DNA from: JBDHWI01 sp964590135 | GTDB taxonomy: Bacteria; Chloroflexota; Anaerolineae; J036; Brachytrichaceae | DNA length: 64,000 nucleotides | Assembly: GCA_964590135.1 (NCBI GenBank) | Contig: CAZPVX010000011.1 | Span: forward strand, 62,001 to 126,000 | Direction: 5' to 3' | Made by a program: the position numbers and the translations under genes | Shown here: positions 27,225 to 36,057 of the stretch, one piece after another | Layout: the number at the start of each line of letters is the position of its first letter | Numbering within the stretch: position 1 is the first letter of the stretch | Notes under the pieces: model-generated | Database searches by the model: none | Seen by the model: the letters and a program-made list of their open reading frames with translations, nothing else | Told to the model about the DNA's origin: nothing

Positions 27225-28555
27225 CTACAACTCGCCCAATGCCTCGGCCAGCGCGTCGATCTCGTCGCGCGTGTTGACCTCGGTGCAGCACACCAGCATG
27301 CAGTTCTCCATCTCCGGATAATCGCGGCTGAGGTCGTAGCCGCCGATGATGTCATGCTCGCCGAGCAGATAATCGTTGATCTCCTGCACCGAGATGGGGC
27401 ATTCCAGCACGAACTCGTTGAAGAACGGCTTGTCGGCGCGCGCCCTGAAGCCGCCTACACGACCGAGCCGGTCTGCGGCGTAGTGCGCCTTCTGGTAGCA
27501 CAGGTTGGCCGCCTGCTGGATGCCATGCTTGCCCATCACGCTGAGATACACGCATGCGCACAGCGCCATCAGGCCCTGATTCGTACAGATATTGCTGGTG
27601 GCTTTTTCGCGGCGGATGTCCTGCTCGCGCGTCTTGAGCGTGAGCACATAGCCGCGCCGGCCGGCCTTGTCTACTGTCTCTCCGACGATGCGACCCGGGA
27701 TGCGGCGCATGTATTCGCGCTTTGTGCAGAAGAAGCCGAGATAGGGTCCGCCGAAACTCAGCGGCACGCCGAGCGGCTGGCCTTCGCCGACGACGATGTC
27801 TGCGCCATATGCCGCCGGCGGCTTGAACAACCCGAGTGAGATCGGATTGGTCACCACCACGAACAGCGCGCCTGGCGCATGGACGCGATCGGCGAGATTT
27901 TCCACGTCCTCCAGTTCGCCAAAGAAATTGGGGTTCTGGATGGCGACGCAGGCCGTTTTCAGATCGAGCTGATCGTTCAAATCCTCCAATGCAACTTCCA
28001 CGATCTCGATCTCGGTGTTGTATTGGGTATAGCTGCGCAGCACCGCGCGATAGTGCGAGTGAATGTTGCGCGAGATGATGACCTTGTTGCGACGTGTCAC
28101 CGCCATCGACATCAGCACCGCTTCGGCAAAGGCTGTCGCGCCATCGTAATGCGAGGCCGTGCTGATCTCCATGCCGGTCAGCCCACCCATCATGCTCTGA
28201 AACTCAAAGATGGCCTGTAGCGTGCCCTGGCTCACTTCGGGCTGGTAAGGCGTGTAGGTGGTGAAGAACTCCCCGCGCCGGATGATGTGATCGACAAGGC
28301 TGGGGATGTAGTGGTTGTAGGCGCCGGCGCCGAGGAAACACGCGTTGTGATTCACATCGGCATTCGCCTCTGCCAGCGCGTTCATCTCCCACATCACCTC
28401 CATCTCTGTCACTGCTTCGGGCAGCTTGAGCGCAGGGAAGCGATATTTTTCAGGAACCGCGACGAACAGGTCATCGATATGCTTAACGCCAATGCGCGCC
28501 AGCATCTCGCGNNNNNNNNNNGCCGCTCTGCGTCGGTGTGCGGGATGTAGTTCAT
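27225..28555 (-). CDS. gcvPA: Glycine dehydrogenase (decarboxylating) subunit 1, interrupted by a scaffold gap
   Basis: The alpha half of the split P protein of the glycine cleavage system, which decarboxylates glycine on pyridoxal phosphate and passes the aminomethyl group to GcvH. The start encodes MNYIPHTDAER; then come ten Ns (28512-28521), after which the frame resumes as REMLARIGVKHIDDLF. The family sequence reads straight across, so little or nothing is missing. Later hallmarks are NACFLGAGAYNHYIP and SMMGGLTGMEISTASHYDGA. The PLP-lysine subunit GcvPB and the T protein are not in the window. Confidence 0.93.
28512..28521. other. Scaffold gap (10 N) inside gcvPA
   Basis: Ten Ns near the 5' end of gcvPA. 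The flanking codons fit a continuous protein with at most one base of overlap. Confidence 0.99.
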
Positions 28556-28574
28556 GGATTGTGGGGTATTGAGT

Positions 28575-28973
28575 TCAGTGATTTTCTTCTGCAGCCAGTT
28601 GCTGCCCATAGGCGGTGGCGTCCATCAGCGCGTCAAACTCGGCCGGGTTGTCGGGCTTCACACGGATGAGCCAGCCGGCGCCGTAGGGATCCTTGTTAAT
28701 CGCCTCTGGCGCGCCTTCGAGCGCGTCATTCACGGCGACAATCGTGCCGCCAATCGGCATGTAGACATCTGAAGCGGCCTTGACCGACTCGACCACGCCA
28801 AAGGCTTCGCCGGCGCGCAGAGTTGCGCCGACCATCGGCAATTCCACAAACACCAGATCGCTCAATGCCTCTTGGGCGTGGTCACTGATGCCGCACACGA
28901 AGTCGTCGCCGTCGCGGCGCGCCCATTCGTGTGACTTCAAGTAGTGCGCGGATGGATCAATTGTTGTCGCCAT
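28575..28973 (-). CDS. gcvH: Glycine cleavage system H protein
   Basis: A 132-residue lipoyl carrier protein. The lipoylated lysine lies in GVVESVKAASDVYMP near residue 66. The opening LKSHEWAR and closing NKDPYGAGWLIRVKP are standard. It is the first gene of a gcvH-gcvPA unit with a 19-base spacer. I looked for a glycine riboswitch in the 190 bases upstream and saw no convincing one. Confidence 0.96.
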   Translation of the reverse strand: MATTIDPSAHYLKSHEWARRDGDDFVCGISDHAQEALSDLVFVELPMVGATLRAGEAFGVVESVKAASDVYMPIGGTIVAVNDALEGAPEAINKDPYGAGWLIRVKPDNPAEFDALMDATAYGQQLAAEENH

Positions 28974-29165
28974 GTTGATTGATTCGCTATGAAAATCGAT
29001 GAAAGGCTGTCAGCCCCGGCCAAACGAGGGCATCATACCAAAGCCGCGCTTCGTGAGCGCGAAAAGAGGATGAGACGAAAATGCAGTTGCATGTGCTAAA
29101 GTTGCCCGCTGCGCGGCCTGCCGCTCGCTGCGCGCCGGCACGTTGACTTTTTACGAGGTTTGTTC

Positions 29166-32100
29166 ATGTCCACCATCGCCGCAGCGCCTGCTGCCCGGGT
29201 TGAACCGATTAAATCATCCACCATTACCATCCATGCCAGCAAACTGAGCGTTTGGTGCGACCGACTGATCGAGATGGGCTGGCTGGCCGCCGTCATCGTC
29301 GTGCCGCTGTTTTTTGACATTTACTCCAGTCGTGTATTTGAGCCGGACAAACTCACCACGCTGCGCTCCATCGCGCTGGTCATGGCATTGGCGTGGCTGG
29401 TGAAATGGATCGAGGAGTTGCGCAACCCCAATCGCGACCGCGCCATCACCTGGCGCACGCCACTGGTGCTGCCCACGCTGCTCATGGTGGTGATCTACAT
29501 GCTCAGCACTGCGCTGTCGGTCGCGCCGCGCACCAGCCTGCTCGGCTCGTATCAGCGCCTGCAAGGCACCTACACCACACTCTCCTATATCGTCGTCTTT
29601 CTGCTGATCTTGCAGGGCATGCGCTCGCGCGCCCAGGTCGATCGCGTGATCACCACGATCATCATCACATCGTTGCCGATAGCCATCTATGGCCTGTTGC
29701 AGCGCTTGCAACTCGATCCGCTGCCGTGGGGCGGGGACACAGTCGATCGCGTCGCCGGCAACATGGGCAACTCGATCTTCATCGCGGCCTATCTGGTGAT
29801 GACGTTCTTCCTTACGCTGTATCGCATCACCGATAGCTTCGCTGCGATTTTCAGGAGTGAGCAGCCGAGATGGAGCGATGTGGTGCGCGCCGGCTGCTAC
29901 ATCCTCGTCGCGCTGTTCAACGCCATCGTCGTGCTGATTCTGGCCGGCAGCCGCGGGCCACAGCTGGGCTGGCTGGGCGGCCTGTTGTTCTTTGTGCTCT
30001 TACTGGTGCAGGTCATTCGCCGGCGCAAGGCGCGCCTTGGCCTCACCATCAGCATGATCGCAGTTGCGCTCGCCGGCATCGGCTTCCTGTATTTCCTGAA
30101 CGTCACGCGTGATGATCCGCGCTTCGAGAGCCTGCGCGCGTTTCCGCTGTTCAAGCGTCTCAGCACCGTCGTGCAAACCACCGACGGCACCAATGCTGTG
30201 CGCGTGCTGATCTGGGAAGGCGCAGCCGATCTCGTTGCGCCACATGCTCCCATCCAAAGACCCGATGGCACGCCGGATCCTTTCAATGCCATTCGCCCGT
30301 TGATCGGCTATGGGCCGGAGTCGATGTATGTGGCCTATAACCGCTTCTATCCGCCTTTGCTGGCGAATTTCGAAGCGCGCAACGCCAGCCCCGATCGCAG
30401 CCACAACGAGACGTGGGATTCGCTCGTCATCACCGGCGCAATCGGCTTCCTGGTCTACCTGTTTCTGTTCGGCAGCGTGCTGTACTACGGCTTCCGCTGG
30501 ATTGGCCTGATCGCCAACCGCAAGGAAGGTGTACTGTTCGTCGGCTTGTGGACCGCCGGCGCGGCCATCGGCGGCATCGGCGCGCTAGTATCGGGCAATG
30601 TCGAACTGTTCGGCGTTGCGGTGGCCGCCGGCATCGTGCTGCTCGGCCTCACGCCCTTCCTCTTCATCAGCGCCATCGCCAACGCGCGGCGCGGCGACAA
30701 CGTGGAGTTGCCGGTCACGCTTTCACTGCGCGATCAATTCTTGTTGATCGCGATAGTCTCCACTGTCATCGCGCACTTTGTTGAGATTCACACCGGCATC
30801 GCGATTGCATCCACGCGCACGCACTTTTGGGTGTTGATCGGAGTGATGGTCGTCGTCGGCGCGGGTCTGTTGCGCTCAGAGAGATTGGAGGCTGGAGATG
30901 TGAGATTGAGTGCGACTGAGGCTGAAATGAGCCCGACGCAGAATGGAGATCGCAAGGCTCAGAATTCAGAACTCGGTGCTAGAAACTCTGGCGGCACGCG
31001 CAAGCAACGCCGCGCCGCACAGCAGGCTGCGGCCAACACCGCGCGGCGCGCCAGCGCATCGCGCAGCAGGCAACTGCCCGACTGGTTTTACACCGCCGGC
31101 GGATATGGCCTCATCCTCGGCCTGATCCTTGCCATCATGGCCTTCGATTTCACCAGCAACGCTGAGCGGCTGACCGTGCCCGGGCAGGTGTTCGTCAATG
31201 CGATGACGTCGGTGAAGGGGCAGCCGAGCTTGGGTGTGCTGAGCATGTTCCTGCTCACGTTGATTGTCGGCGTCGTTGTCATCCTGACCGAGTTGCGGCG
31301 CAGCGAAGTCTTGCGCAACGGCGAGCAGGCGCTGGCTGCCGGCGCGTTCGTCGCCGCACTCGCCACGCTGATCTGGGTCGCCTTCGGCACGTTCATCGCC
31401 GGCCGGCTGGTCGACTTCATCACCAACCAACAGAACACCGTCGGCGGCATCCTCGGCATCGCCGATCAACTCGGCGCGTTCCCCGCCTACATCTATCTGC
31501 TGATTCTGGCGGTGATGATCGCCGGCGCGTTCTTTCTCGCGCGGGAGGAGCCGGTCATGCCGGCGAAGGGCATGAGCGCTGGCGGTGTCAGCACGTTGCT
31601 GATCGGCGCCATCGTGGTGCCGATAGCCATCAACTACAGCAACCTGCAGCCCATCGCCGCCGATATCGTTTATAAGCAGGCCAACCCCTGGGATCAGCAA
31701 GGCGCGCGCGAGTTGATTCCAAACACCGGCATCCAGGGCTGGGATCTCGCCATCGAGCATTACCGCCGCGCCATCGACCTTGCGCGCAACGAAGATTTTT
31801 ACTATCTGTGGCTGGGCCGCGCCCTGCTGGAGAAGGCGAAGAGCACGCCGAACACGGCCACCACGCGCGCCATCACCGACACCGCCAGCTTCGAGCGCAT
31901 CATCAGCAATGACGCCGGCAATTGGAATCGCGTCAACCCCGATGCTTTGCCGTCGGTGCAACTCAGCCGCGATGACCTGTTCGCTGCCGCGCGCATCATC
32001 CTTGAGGAGGCGCGCACCATCAATCCGTTTAACACCGATCACAGCGCAAATCTCGCGCGCATGTGGCGGCAATCGGCAGATCTGACAGTTGATGCGGCGC

Positions 32101-32672
32101 AAAAGCAGCAGCGCTATGAGAACTCGGCGAAGGAATATGCAACTGCCACGAGCCTGAGCCCGCACAATGCGGCGCTGTGGAACGAATGGGCTTCGCTGCT
32201 GATGTACAACCTGCATGATCTTGATGGGGCCAAAGCCAAGCTGGATCGCTCGCTGGAACTCGATCAGAAATTCAGCCAGACTTATCTGCTGCGTTCGGCA
32301 TGGAACATGGAAAAGGCAAACGCGATCGATCAAACCAGGAATGCAGAGGAATGGCGCAACCATGTCGCCACAGCCCAAAAGGAACTTGAGCGCGCGCGTG
32401 CTGTCGATCCTAATAACAGCCAGATTTTGCAGGAGCTGACGCGCGTTGCGTTGCTGTTGGGTGATACAACCACGGCCATCAGCGCGACACAAGCGATGGT
32501 GGAGCAGAATCCGACAGATTGGAATTCTTTGAAGAATCTCGCGGTGCTGTACAGCGACACGAAGCAGATCACGCTGGCGCAACAGTTTGCGCAGCAGGCG
32601 CTGATGCTGGCGCCCAAGGAGCAGCAAGGCGCGTTGCAGGCGTTCATCAATCAGTTGACTGCGCCGCGGTGA
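29166..32672 (+). CDS. O-antigen ligase-like polymerase/ligase with C-terminal TPR domain
   Basis: A 1169-residue membrane protein. The first about 550 residues hold many membrane spans and the large Wzy/WaaL-type loop (FEARNASPDRSHNETWDS near residue 400, with conserved Arg and His). A soluble basic linker (about 570-640) carries low-complexity sequence that looks like an in-frame repeat insertion. More spans follow to about 840, then a TPR-rich tail (GARELIPNTGIQGWDLAIEHYRRAIDLA onward, about 845-1169). It probably polymerises or ligates lipid-linked glycans at the outer membrane face. The ATG at 29166 has GAGG eight bases upstream. Confidence 0.88.
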   Translation: MSTIAAAPAARVEPIKSSTITIHASKLSVWCDRLIEMGWLAAVIVVPLFFDIYSSRVFEPDKLTTLRSIALVMALAWLVKWIEELRNPNRDRAITWRTPLVLPTLLMVVIYMLSTALSVAPRTSLLGSYQRLQGTYTTLSYIVVFLLILQGMRSRAQVDRVITTIIITSLPIAIYGLLQRLQLDPLPWGGDTVDRVAGNMGNSIFIAAYLVMTFFLTLYRITDSFAAIFRSEQPRWSDVVRAGCYILVALFNAIVVLILAGSRGPQLGWLGGLLFFVLLLVQVIRRRKARLGLTISMIAVALAGIGFLYFLNVTRDDPRFESLRAFPLFKRLSTVVQTTDGTNAVRVLIWEGAADLVAPHAPIQRPDGTPDPFNAIRPLIGYGPESMYVAYNRFYPPLLANFEARNASPDRSHNETWDSLVITGAIGFLVYLFLFGSVLYYGFRWIGLIANRKEGVLFVGLWTAGAAIGGIGALVSGNVELFGVAVAAGIVLLGLTPFLFISAIANARRGDNVELPVTLSLRDQFLLIAIVSTVIAHFVEIHTGIAIASTRTHFWVLIGVMVVVGAGLLRSERLEAGDVRLSATEAEMSPTQNGDRKAQNSELGARNSGGTRKQRRAAQQAAANTARRASASRSRQLPDWFYTAGGYGLILGLILAIMAFDFTSNAERLTVPGQVFVNAMTSVKGQPSLGVLSMFLLTLIVGVVVILTELRRSEVLRNGEQALAAGAFVAALATLIWVAFGTFIAGRLVDFITNQQNTVGGILGIADQLGAFPAYIYLLILAVMIAGAFFLAREEPVMPAKGMSAGGVSTLLIGAIVVPIAINYSNLQPIAADIVYKQANPWDQQGARELIPNTGIQGWDLAIEHYRRAIDLARNEDFYYLWLGRALLEKAKSTPNTATTRAITDTASFERIISNDAGNWNRVNPDALPSVQLSRDDLFAAARIILEEARTINPFNTDHSANLARMWRQSADLTVDAAQKQQRYENSAKEYATATSLSPHNAALWNEWASLLMYNLHDLDGAKAKLDRSLELDQKFSQTYLLRSAWNMEKANAIDQTRNAEEWRNHVATAQKELERARAVDPNNSQILQELTRVALLLGDTTTAISATQAMVEQNPTDWNSLKNLAVLYSDTKQITLAQQFAQQALMLAPKEQQGALQAFINQLTAPR
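30879..30990. repeat. In-frame low-complexity insertion in the ligase gene
   Basis: A stretch with repeated GAGATTG, CTGGAGATG and CAGAATTCAGAACTC-like units, less G+C-rich than its surroundings, coding a polar segment between membrane regions. It resembles dispersed intergenic repeats but keeps the frame open. Confidence 0.5.
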
Positions 32673-32778
32673 AGTTTTGCGATGGGGCTCTCCATTTAGT
32701 AGAGGTTGCCCTACGAGAAAAATCGTAATGCGCGATGGGCGGGAAGTCCTATTTACCGATTTCGCGCACAAGGTCAGA

Positions 32779-33864
32779 ATGACCATGATGGTTGAACTGT
32801 TGCTTCTATTCTTCGGCGCGCTGGTGATTGCGGTGGCGCTTACGCCAGTGAGCAAATGGCTTGCGCCTCGCGTCGGCATCGTAGCCGTGCCGCGCGCGCG
32901 TGATGTGCATTCAACGCCGGTGCCAAAGATGGGCGGTGTCGCCATCCTGCTCGGCACGCTGCTGATGGCGCTGGTGCTGGGCAGCCAACCTGAGTTTCAG
33001 CAGCTTGCGGCCATGTTGTTCGGCGCGGCCTTCATGTCGTTCCTCGGCCTGCTCGATGACCGCTTCACGCTCAGCGCCTATATCCGCCTGCCGCTGCAGA
33101 TGCTGACAGCGTTGCTGGTGTGGGTGTTCGGCGTGCGTGTGCAGATGTTCGCAAACCCGCTTCTTGATGCGACGATTACTGTGTTGTGGATCGCCGGCAT
33201 CACCAATGCGATGAATTTTCTGGACAACATGGACGGCCTGCTCGCCGGCGTCAGCGCAGTGATCTCGGCCTTCTTTCTCGTGCTGGCCATCATCAACGGC
33301 CAATACCTGGTCGGACTGCTCAGCGCGGCGGTGCTGGGTGCATGCATCGGCTTTTTGTTCTGGAATCTCAACCCGGCCAGCGTATTCATGGGCGATTCGG
33401 GCAGCATGTTCCTCGGTTTCCTGCTGGCGTGCATTGCCATCAAGTTGCGCTTCCTCGGCCAGAGCCAGAGTGTGTCGTGGCTGGTGCCGGTCATCGTGAT
33501 GGGCGTGCCGGTCTTCGACATGACGTTGGTGGTGCTCTCGCGTTTGCGCCGAGGTAGAAACCCGCTCACCTCGCCGGGCAAGGATCACACCTCGCATCGC
33601 CTGGTGAATCAGGGCTTTAGCAAGCGCGAAGCCGTGATGATCCTGTATCTCGTCGGCGGCGCGCTGGGCATCACTGCCATCATTGCCTCGCAGGCTAATA
33701 TCGTCGCGAATGTCATCATCGCCGGCGCGTTGCTTGTCGCCGCCGCCGGCATGTTGTGGTATATGGAGTTCGGACCTTGGAGACTCAAGATAATCGACTG
33801 GGAAAAGACCGAGCCTCACTCTCTTCCTCAACCCTCCGCACCGATCAACGCCTCGCGGTCATAG
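32779..33864 (+). CDS. WecA/MraY-family polyprenyl-phosphate sugar-1-phosphate transferase
   Basis: About 361 residues with eleven spans. It transfers a sugar-1-phosphate (often GlcNAc-1-P) to undecaprenyl phosphate, the first step of surface glycan assembly. Key motifs are DVHSTPVPKMGG near residue 39, LGLLDDRF (Asp pair), NAMNFLDNMDGL and VFMGDSGSMF, plus the cytoplasmic HTSHRL loop. The true start is one of three clustered ATGs at 32779-32790; the frame is open further upstream without support. The next gene overlaps its 3' end by about 100 bases. Confidence 0.93.
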   Translation: MTMMVELLLLFFGALVIAVALTPVSKWLAPRVGIVAVPRARDVHSTPVPKMGGVAILLGTLLMALVLGSQPEFQQLAAMLFGAAFMSFLGLLDDRFTLSAYIRLPLQMLTALLVWVFGVRVQMFANPLLDATITVLWIAGITNAMNFLDNMDGLLAGVSAVISAFFLVLAIINGQYLVGLLSAAVLGACIGFLFWNLNPASVFMGDSGSMFLGFLLACIAIKLRFLGQSQSVSWLVPVIVMGVPVFDMTLVVLSRLRRGRNPLTSPGKDHTSHRLVNQGFSKREAVMILYLVGGALGITAIIASQANIVANVIIAGALLVAAAGMLWYMEFGPWRLKIIDWEKTEPHSLPQPSAPINASRS

Positions 33865-35144
33865 GGTTGGGCTATGTTGGTCTGCCGCTGGCGATCGGCC
33901 TGGCGAGGGCCGGCCGGCAGGTCGCCGGCATCGACGTGGACGCGCGCAAGATCGCGCAGTTGAACAGAGGCGCGAGCTATATCCCCGACGTGCCGAGCGC
34001 CGACGTGTTGGCAGCAGTCGCGGCACAGTGCTTCACTGCAACCGCCGACTACGCTGTGCTGCGCGAGCAGGACGTGATCTTCATCTGCGTGCCAACGCCT
34101 TTCGATGCGATGCGCGCGCCGGATCTGTCGTTCATCATCGCGGCAGCGGAAGGCATTCAGCCCCACTTGCAGCGCGGTCAGCTCGTCGTGCTGCAAAGCA
34201 CCACCTTCCCTGGCACCACCCAGGAGGTCGTGCAACCCATTCTGGAATGCAGCGGGTTGAAGGCCGGCATCGACTTCGACCTCGCCTTTTGCCCAGAGCG
34301 CATCGACCCAGGCCGCAGCGATTGGACGGTGACCAACACGCCGAAGGTGGTTGGCGGCATCACCCGCGAAGGCACCTCGCGCGCCGCGACCGTGATGGCG
34401 GCGCTCGGCGCGCCGGTGCATCAAGTCTCCTCGCCAAAAGCCGCCGAGATGACGAAGCTGCTCGAAAATATCTTTCGCTCGGTAAACATCGCGCTGGTGA
34501 ACGAACTGGCGCTGTTGAGCGAACGCATGGGCATTGACCTGTGGGAAGTGATCAACGCGGCGAAGACCAAGCCTTTCGGATTCATGCCGTTCACGCCGGG
34601 CGCTGGCGTCGGCGGTCACTGCATCGGCGTCGACCCATATTACCTTTCATGGAAGGCGCGTGAGTTCGATTTTTATACGAAGTTCATCGAGTTGGCTGCC
34701 GAGATGAACCAGTCCATGCCATACCATGTGGTCGATCTGGCGGAGCAGGCGCTGAGCCAGACGAAGGTGGCGATGCGCGACGCCAGGGTGTTGGTGCTGG
34801 GGGTGGCGTTCAAGCGCGACGTGGATGACCCGCGCAACTCGCCGGCGGAGCGTGTGATCGAATTGTTGCTCAAACGCGGCGCAAAGGTGAGTTATCACGA
34901 TCCCTATGTGCCACGCTTTTACGTGGGCGGTGATGTGTTTCTCAAAGAGACTGTCACGCTGCTCTCGCAGCCGTTGACGGAAGCGAACTTGAAACAGGCG
35001 GATTGCGTCATCATCGTGACCGGCCATCATGTGATCGACTACAACTTCGTGGTGAAGACCGCGCCGGCGGTGGTTGATTGCTGCGATGCGACTGCCAGCA
35101 TCTCGCAGCGCAAAAACGTCACGCGGTTGGGCGCCGGCAGCTGA
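33756..35144 (+). CDS. Nucleotide-sugar dehydrogenase (UDP-ManNAc/UDP-glucose dehydrogenase family)
   Basis: About 462 residues as listed. Motifs are the Rossmann LAVIGLGYVGLPLA, FCPERIDPG, and the catalytic cysteine in VGGHCIGVDPYYL. FCPERIDPG is closer to the WecC/TviB group (UDP-N-acetyl-sugar dehydrogenases) than to UDP-glucose dehydrogenase. It makes a sugar uronate for the glycan started by the WecA-like enzyme upstream. The start is uncertain: GTG at 33756 and TTG at 33777 both overlap the previous gene, and no later start precedes the Rossmann strand. A hairpin follows the stop. Confidence 0.92.
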   Translation: MVYGVRTLETQDNRLGKDRASLSSSTLRTDQRLAVIGLGYVGLPLAIGLARAGRQVAGIDVDARKIAQLNRGASYIPDVPSADVLAAVAAQCFTATADYAVLREQDVIFICVPTPFDAMRAPDLSFIIAAAEGIQPHLQRGQLVVLQSTTFPGTTQEVVQPILECSGLKAGIDFDLAFCPERIDPGRSDWTVTNTPKVVGGITREGTSRAATVMAALGAPVHQVSSPKAAEMTKLLENIFRSVNIALVNELALLSERMGIDLWEVINAAKTKPFGFMPFTPGAGVGGHCIGVDPYYLSWKAREFDFYTKFIELAAEMNQSMPYHVVDLAEQALSQTKVAMRDARVLVLGVAFKRDVDDPRNSPAERVIELLLKRGAKVSYHDPYVPRFYVGGDVFLKETVTLLSQPLTEANLKQADCVIIVTGHHVIDYNFVVKTAPAVVDCCDATASISQRKNVTRLGAGS

Positions 35145-35148
35145 AAAA

Positions 35149-35186
35149 GAAATCAGAAATGCAAAATTGCACTTCTGATTTCTTGT
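35149..35186. terminator. Terminator between the dehydrogenase gene and tRNA-Val
   Basis: An AT-rich imperfect inverted repeat (arms near 35149-35160 and 35172-35182) lies with T-rich sequence on its plus-strand side and A-rich sequence before it. It can terminate the plus-strand gene and the minus-strand tRNA. Confidence 0.6.
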
Positions 35187-35193
35187 TTCGATT

Positions 35194-35267
35194 TGGGCAG
35201 TACAGGGCTCGAACCTGTGGCCTTCTGTGTGTAAAACAGACGCTCTGACCAACTGAGCTAACCGCCC
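35194..35267 (-). tRNA. tRNA-Val (anticodon TAC)
   Basis: A 74-nt cloverleaf on the minus strand. Acceptor stem GGGCGGT pairs with ACTGCCC (one G-T), the D stem is GCTC/GAGC, the anticodon stem TCTGT/ACAGA encloses loop TTTACAC, and the T stem ACAGG/CCTGT encloses TTCGAGC. The anticodon TAC reads valine codons. CCA is not encoded. Confidence 0.97.
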
Positions 35268-35320
35268 GCACTTGTTCGTTTGCAATATCGATTTTAGCAT
35301 TGCTGCCTCTCACGATGTGC

Positions 35321-35349
35321 TCAAATCCAAAATCTACAATCCGCGATTG
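35321..35349. repeat. Short AATCC/AATCT-type repeat before the ABC ATPase gene
   Basis: A stretch of near-periodic AAATCC, AAATCTAC and AATCCG units, clearly poorer in G+C than its neighbours. Confidence 0.45.
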
Positions 35350-35352
35350 AAC

Positions 35353-36048
35353 ATGGACAACTGCAGCGGCATCATCAGACTCGACAAGGTGACCAAGCGC
35401 TATGAGGAAGCCGGCGTCGCGCGCACCATCCTGCACGAGTTGTCGATGGAGTTTGGCTGCGGCGAATTCACCGTGCTGCTGGGGCGCAGCGGCAGCGGCA
35501 AAAGCACGCTGCTCAATCTGATCGGCGGGATCGACCAGCCCAGCGCCGGCGACGTGCTGATCGACGGCCAATCCATCCCGCGCATGAGCGACACCGAACG
35601 CACGCTCTTTCGTCGGCAGCACATCGGCTTCATCTTTCAGGCCTTCAACCTGATCCCCACCTTGAGCGTGCTGGAGAACGTCATGCTGCCGCTGGAGTTG
35701 TCGGGCCGGCCATCGTCGCTCGTCAAACAGCGCGCCCGCGAGTTGCTCGATCAGGTCGGCCTGTCGCAGCGCAGTGGCGCCTTCCCCGACCAGCTGAGCG
35801 GCGGCGAGCAGCAGCGCGTGGCGATTGCGCGCGCGCTCATCAACGACCCGCTCGTGGTGCTGGCCGATGAGCCGACCGGCAACCTCGACTATGACACGGG
35901 CAAGCTCGTGCTGGACTTGCTCGACACGCTGACCCGCAAGGCCGGCAAGAACCTTGTCATGGTCACGCATAGCGAGGAAGTGATCGGCGTAGCCGACCGC
36001 GTGTTGCGCTTGAAGGATGGCAAGCTTGTCCAGCAGGGCATCGCCTGA
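35353..36048 (+). CDS. ABC transporter ATP-binding protein, LolD/MacB type
   Basis: A 231-residue ATPase. Walker A is GRSGSGKST (near 49-57), the signature LSGGEQQRVAIARAL near 140, and Walker B VVLADEPTGNLD near 160. PTGNLD and IGFIFQAFNLIPTLSVLENV are typical of LolD/MacB/FtsE-like exporters acting on lipoproteins or peptides. No permease gene is beside it: the next gene is convergent and the upstream neighbour is the tRNA. The ATG at 35353 was taken because earlier in-frame codons approach the tRNA gene. Confidence 0.93.
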   Translation: MDNCSGIIRLDKVTKRYEEAGVARTILHELSMEFGCGEFTVLLGRSGSGKSTLLNLIGGIDQPSAGDVLIDGQSIPRMSDTERTLFRRQHIGFIFQAFNLIPTLSVLENVMLPLELSGRPSSLVKQRARELLDQVGLSQRSGAFPDQLSGGEQQRVAIARALINDPLVVLADEPTGNLDYDTGKLVLDLLDTLTRKAGKNLVMVTHSEEVIGVADRVLRLKDGKLVQQGIA

Positions 36049-36057
36049 TCCTTCGCC

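Noticed and set aside
28974..29165. Possible glycine riboswitch upstream of gcvH
   Set aside because: I could not find the conserved paired aptamer elements; only a possible extended -10 element near 29035 was seen.
30966..32957. A 663-codon open frame on the minus strand
   Set aside because: It lies opposite the ligase-TPR gene and has no family motifs or ribosome site.
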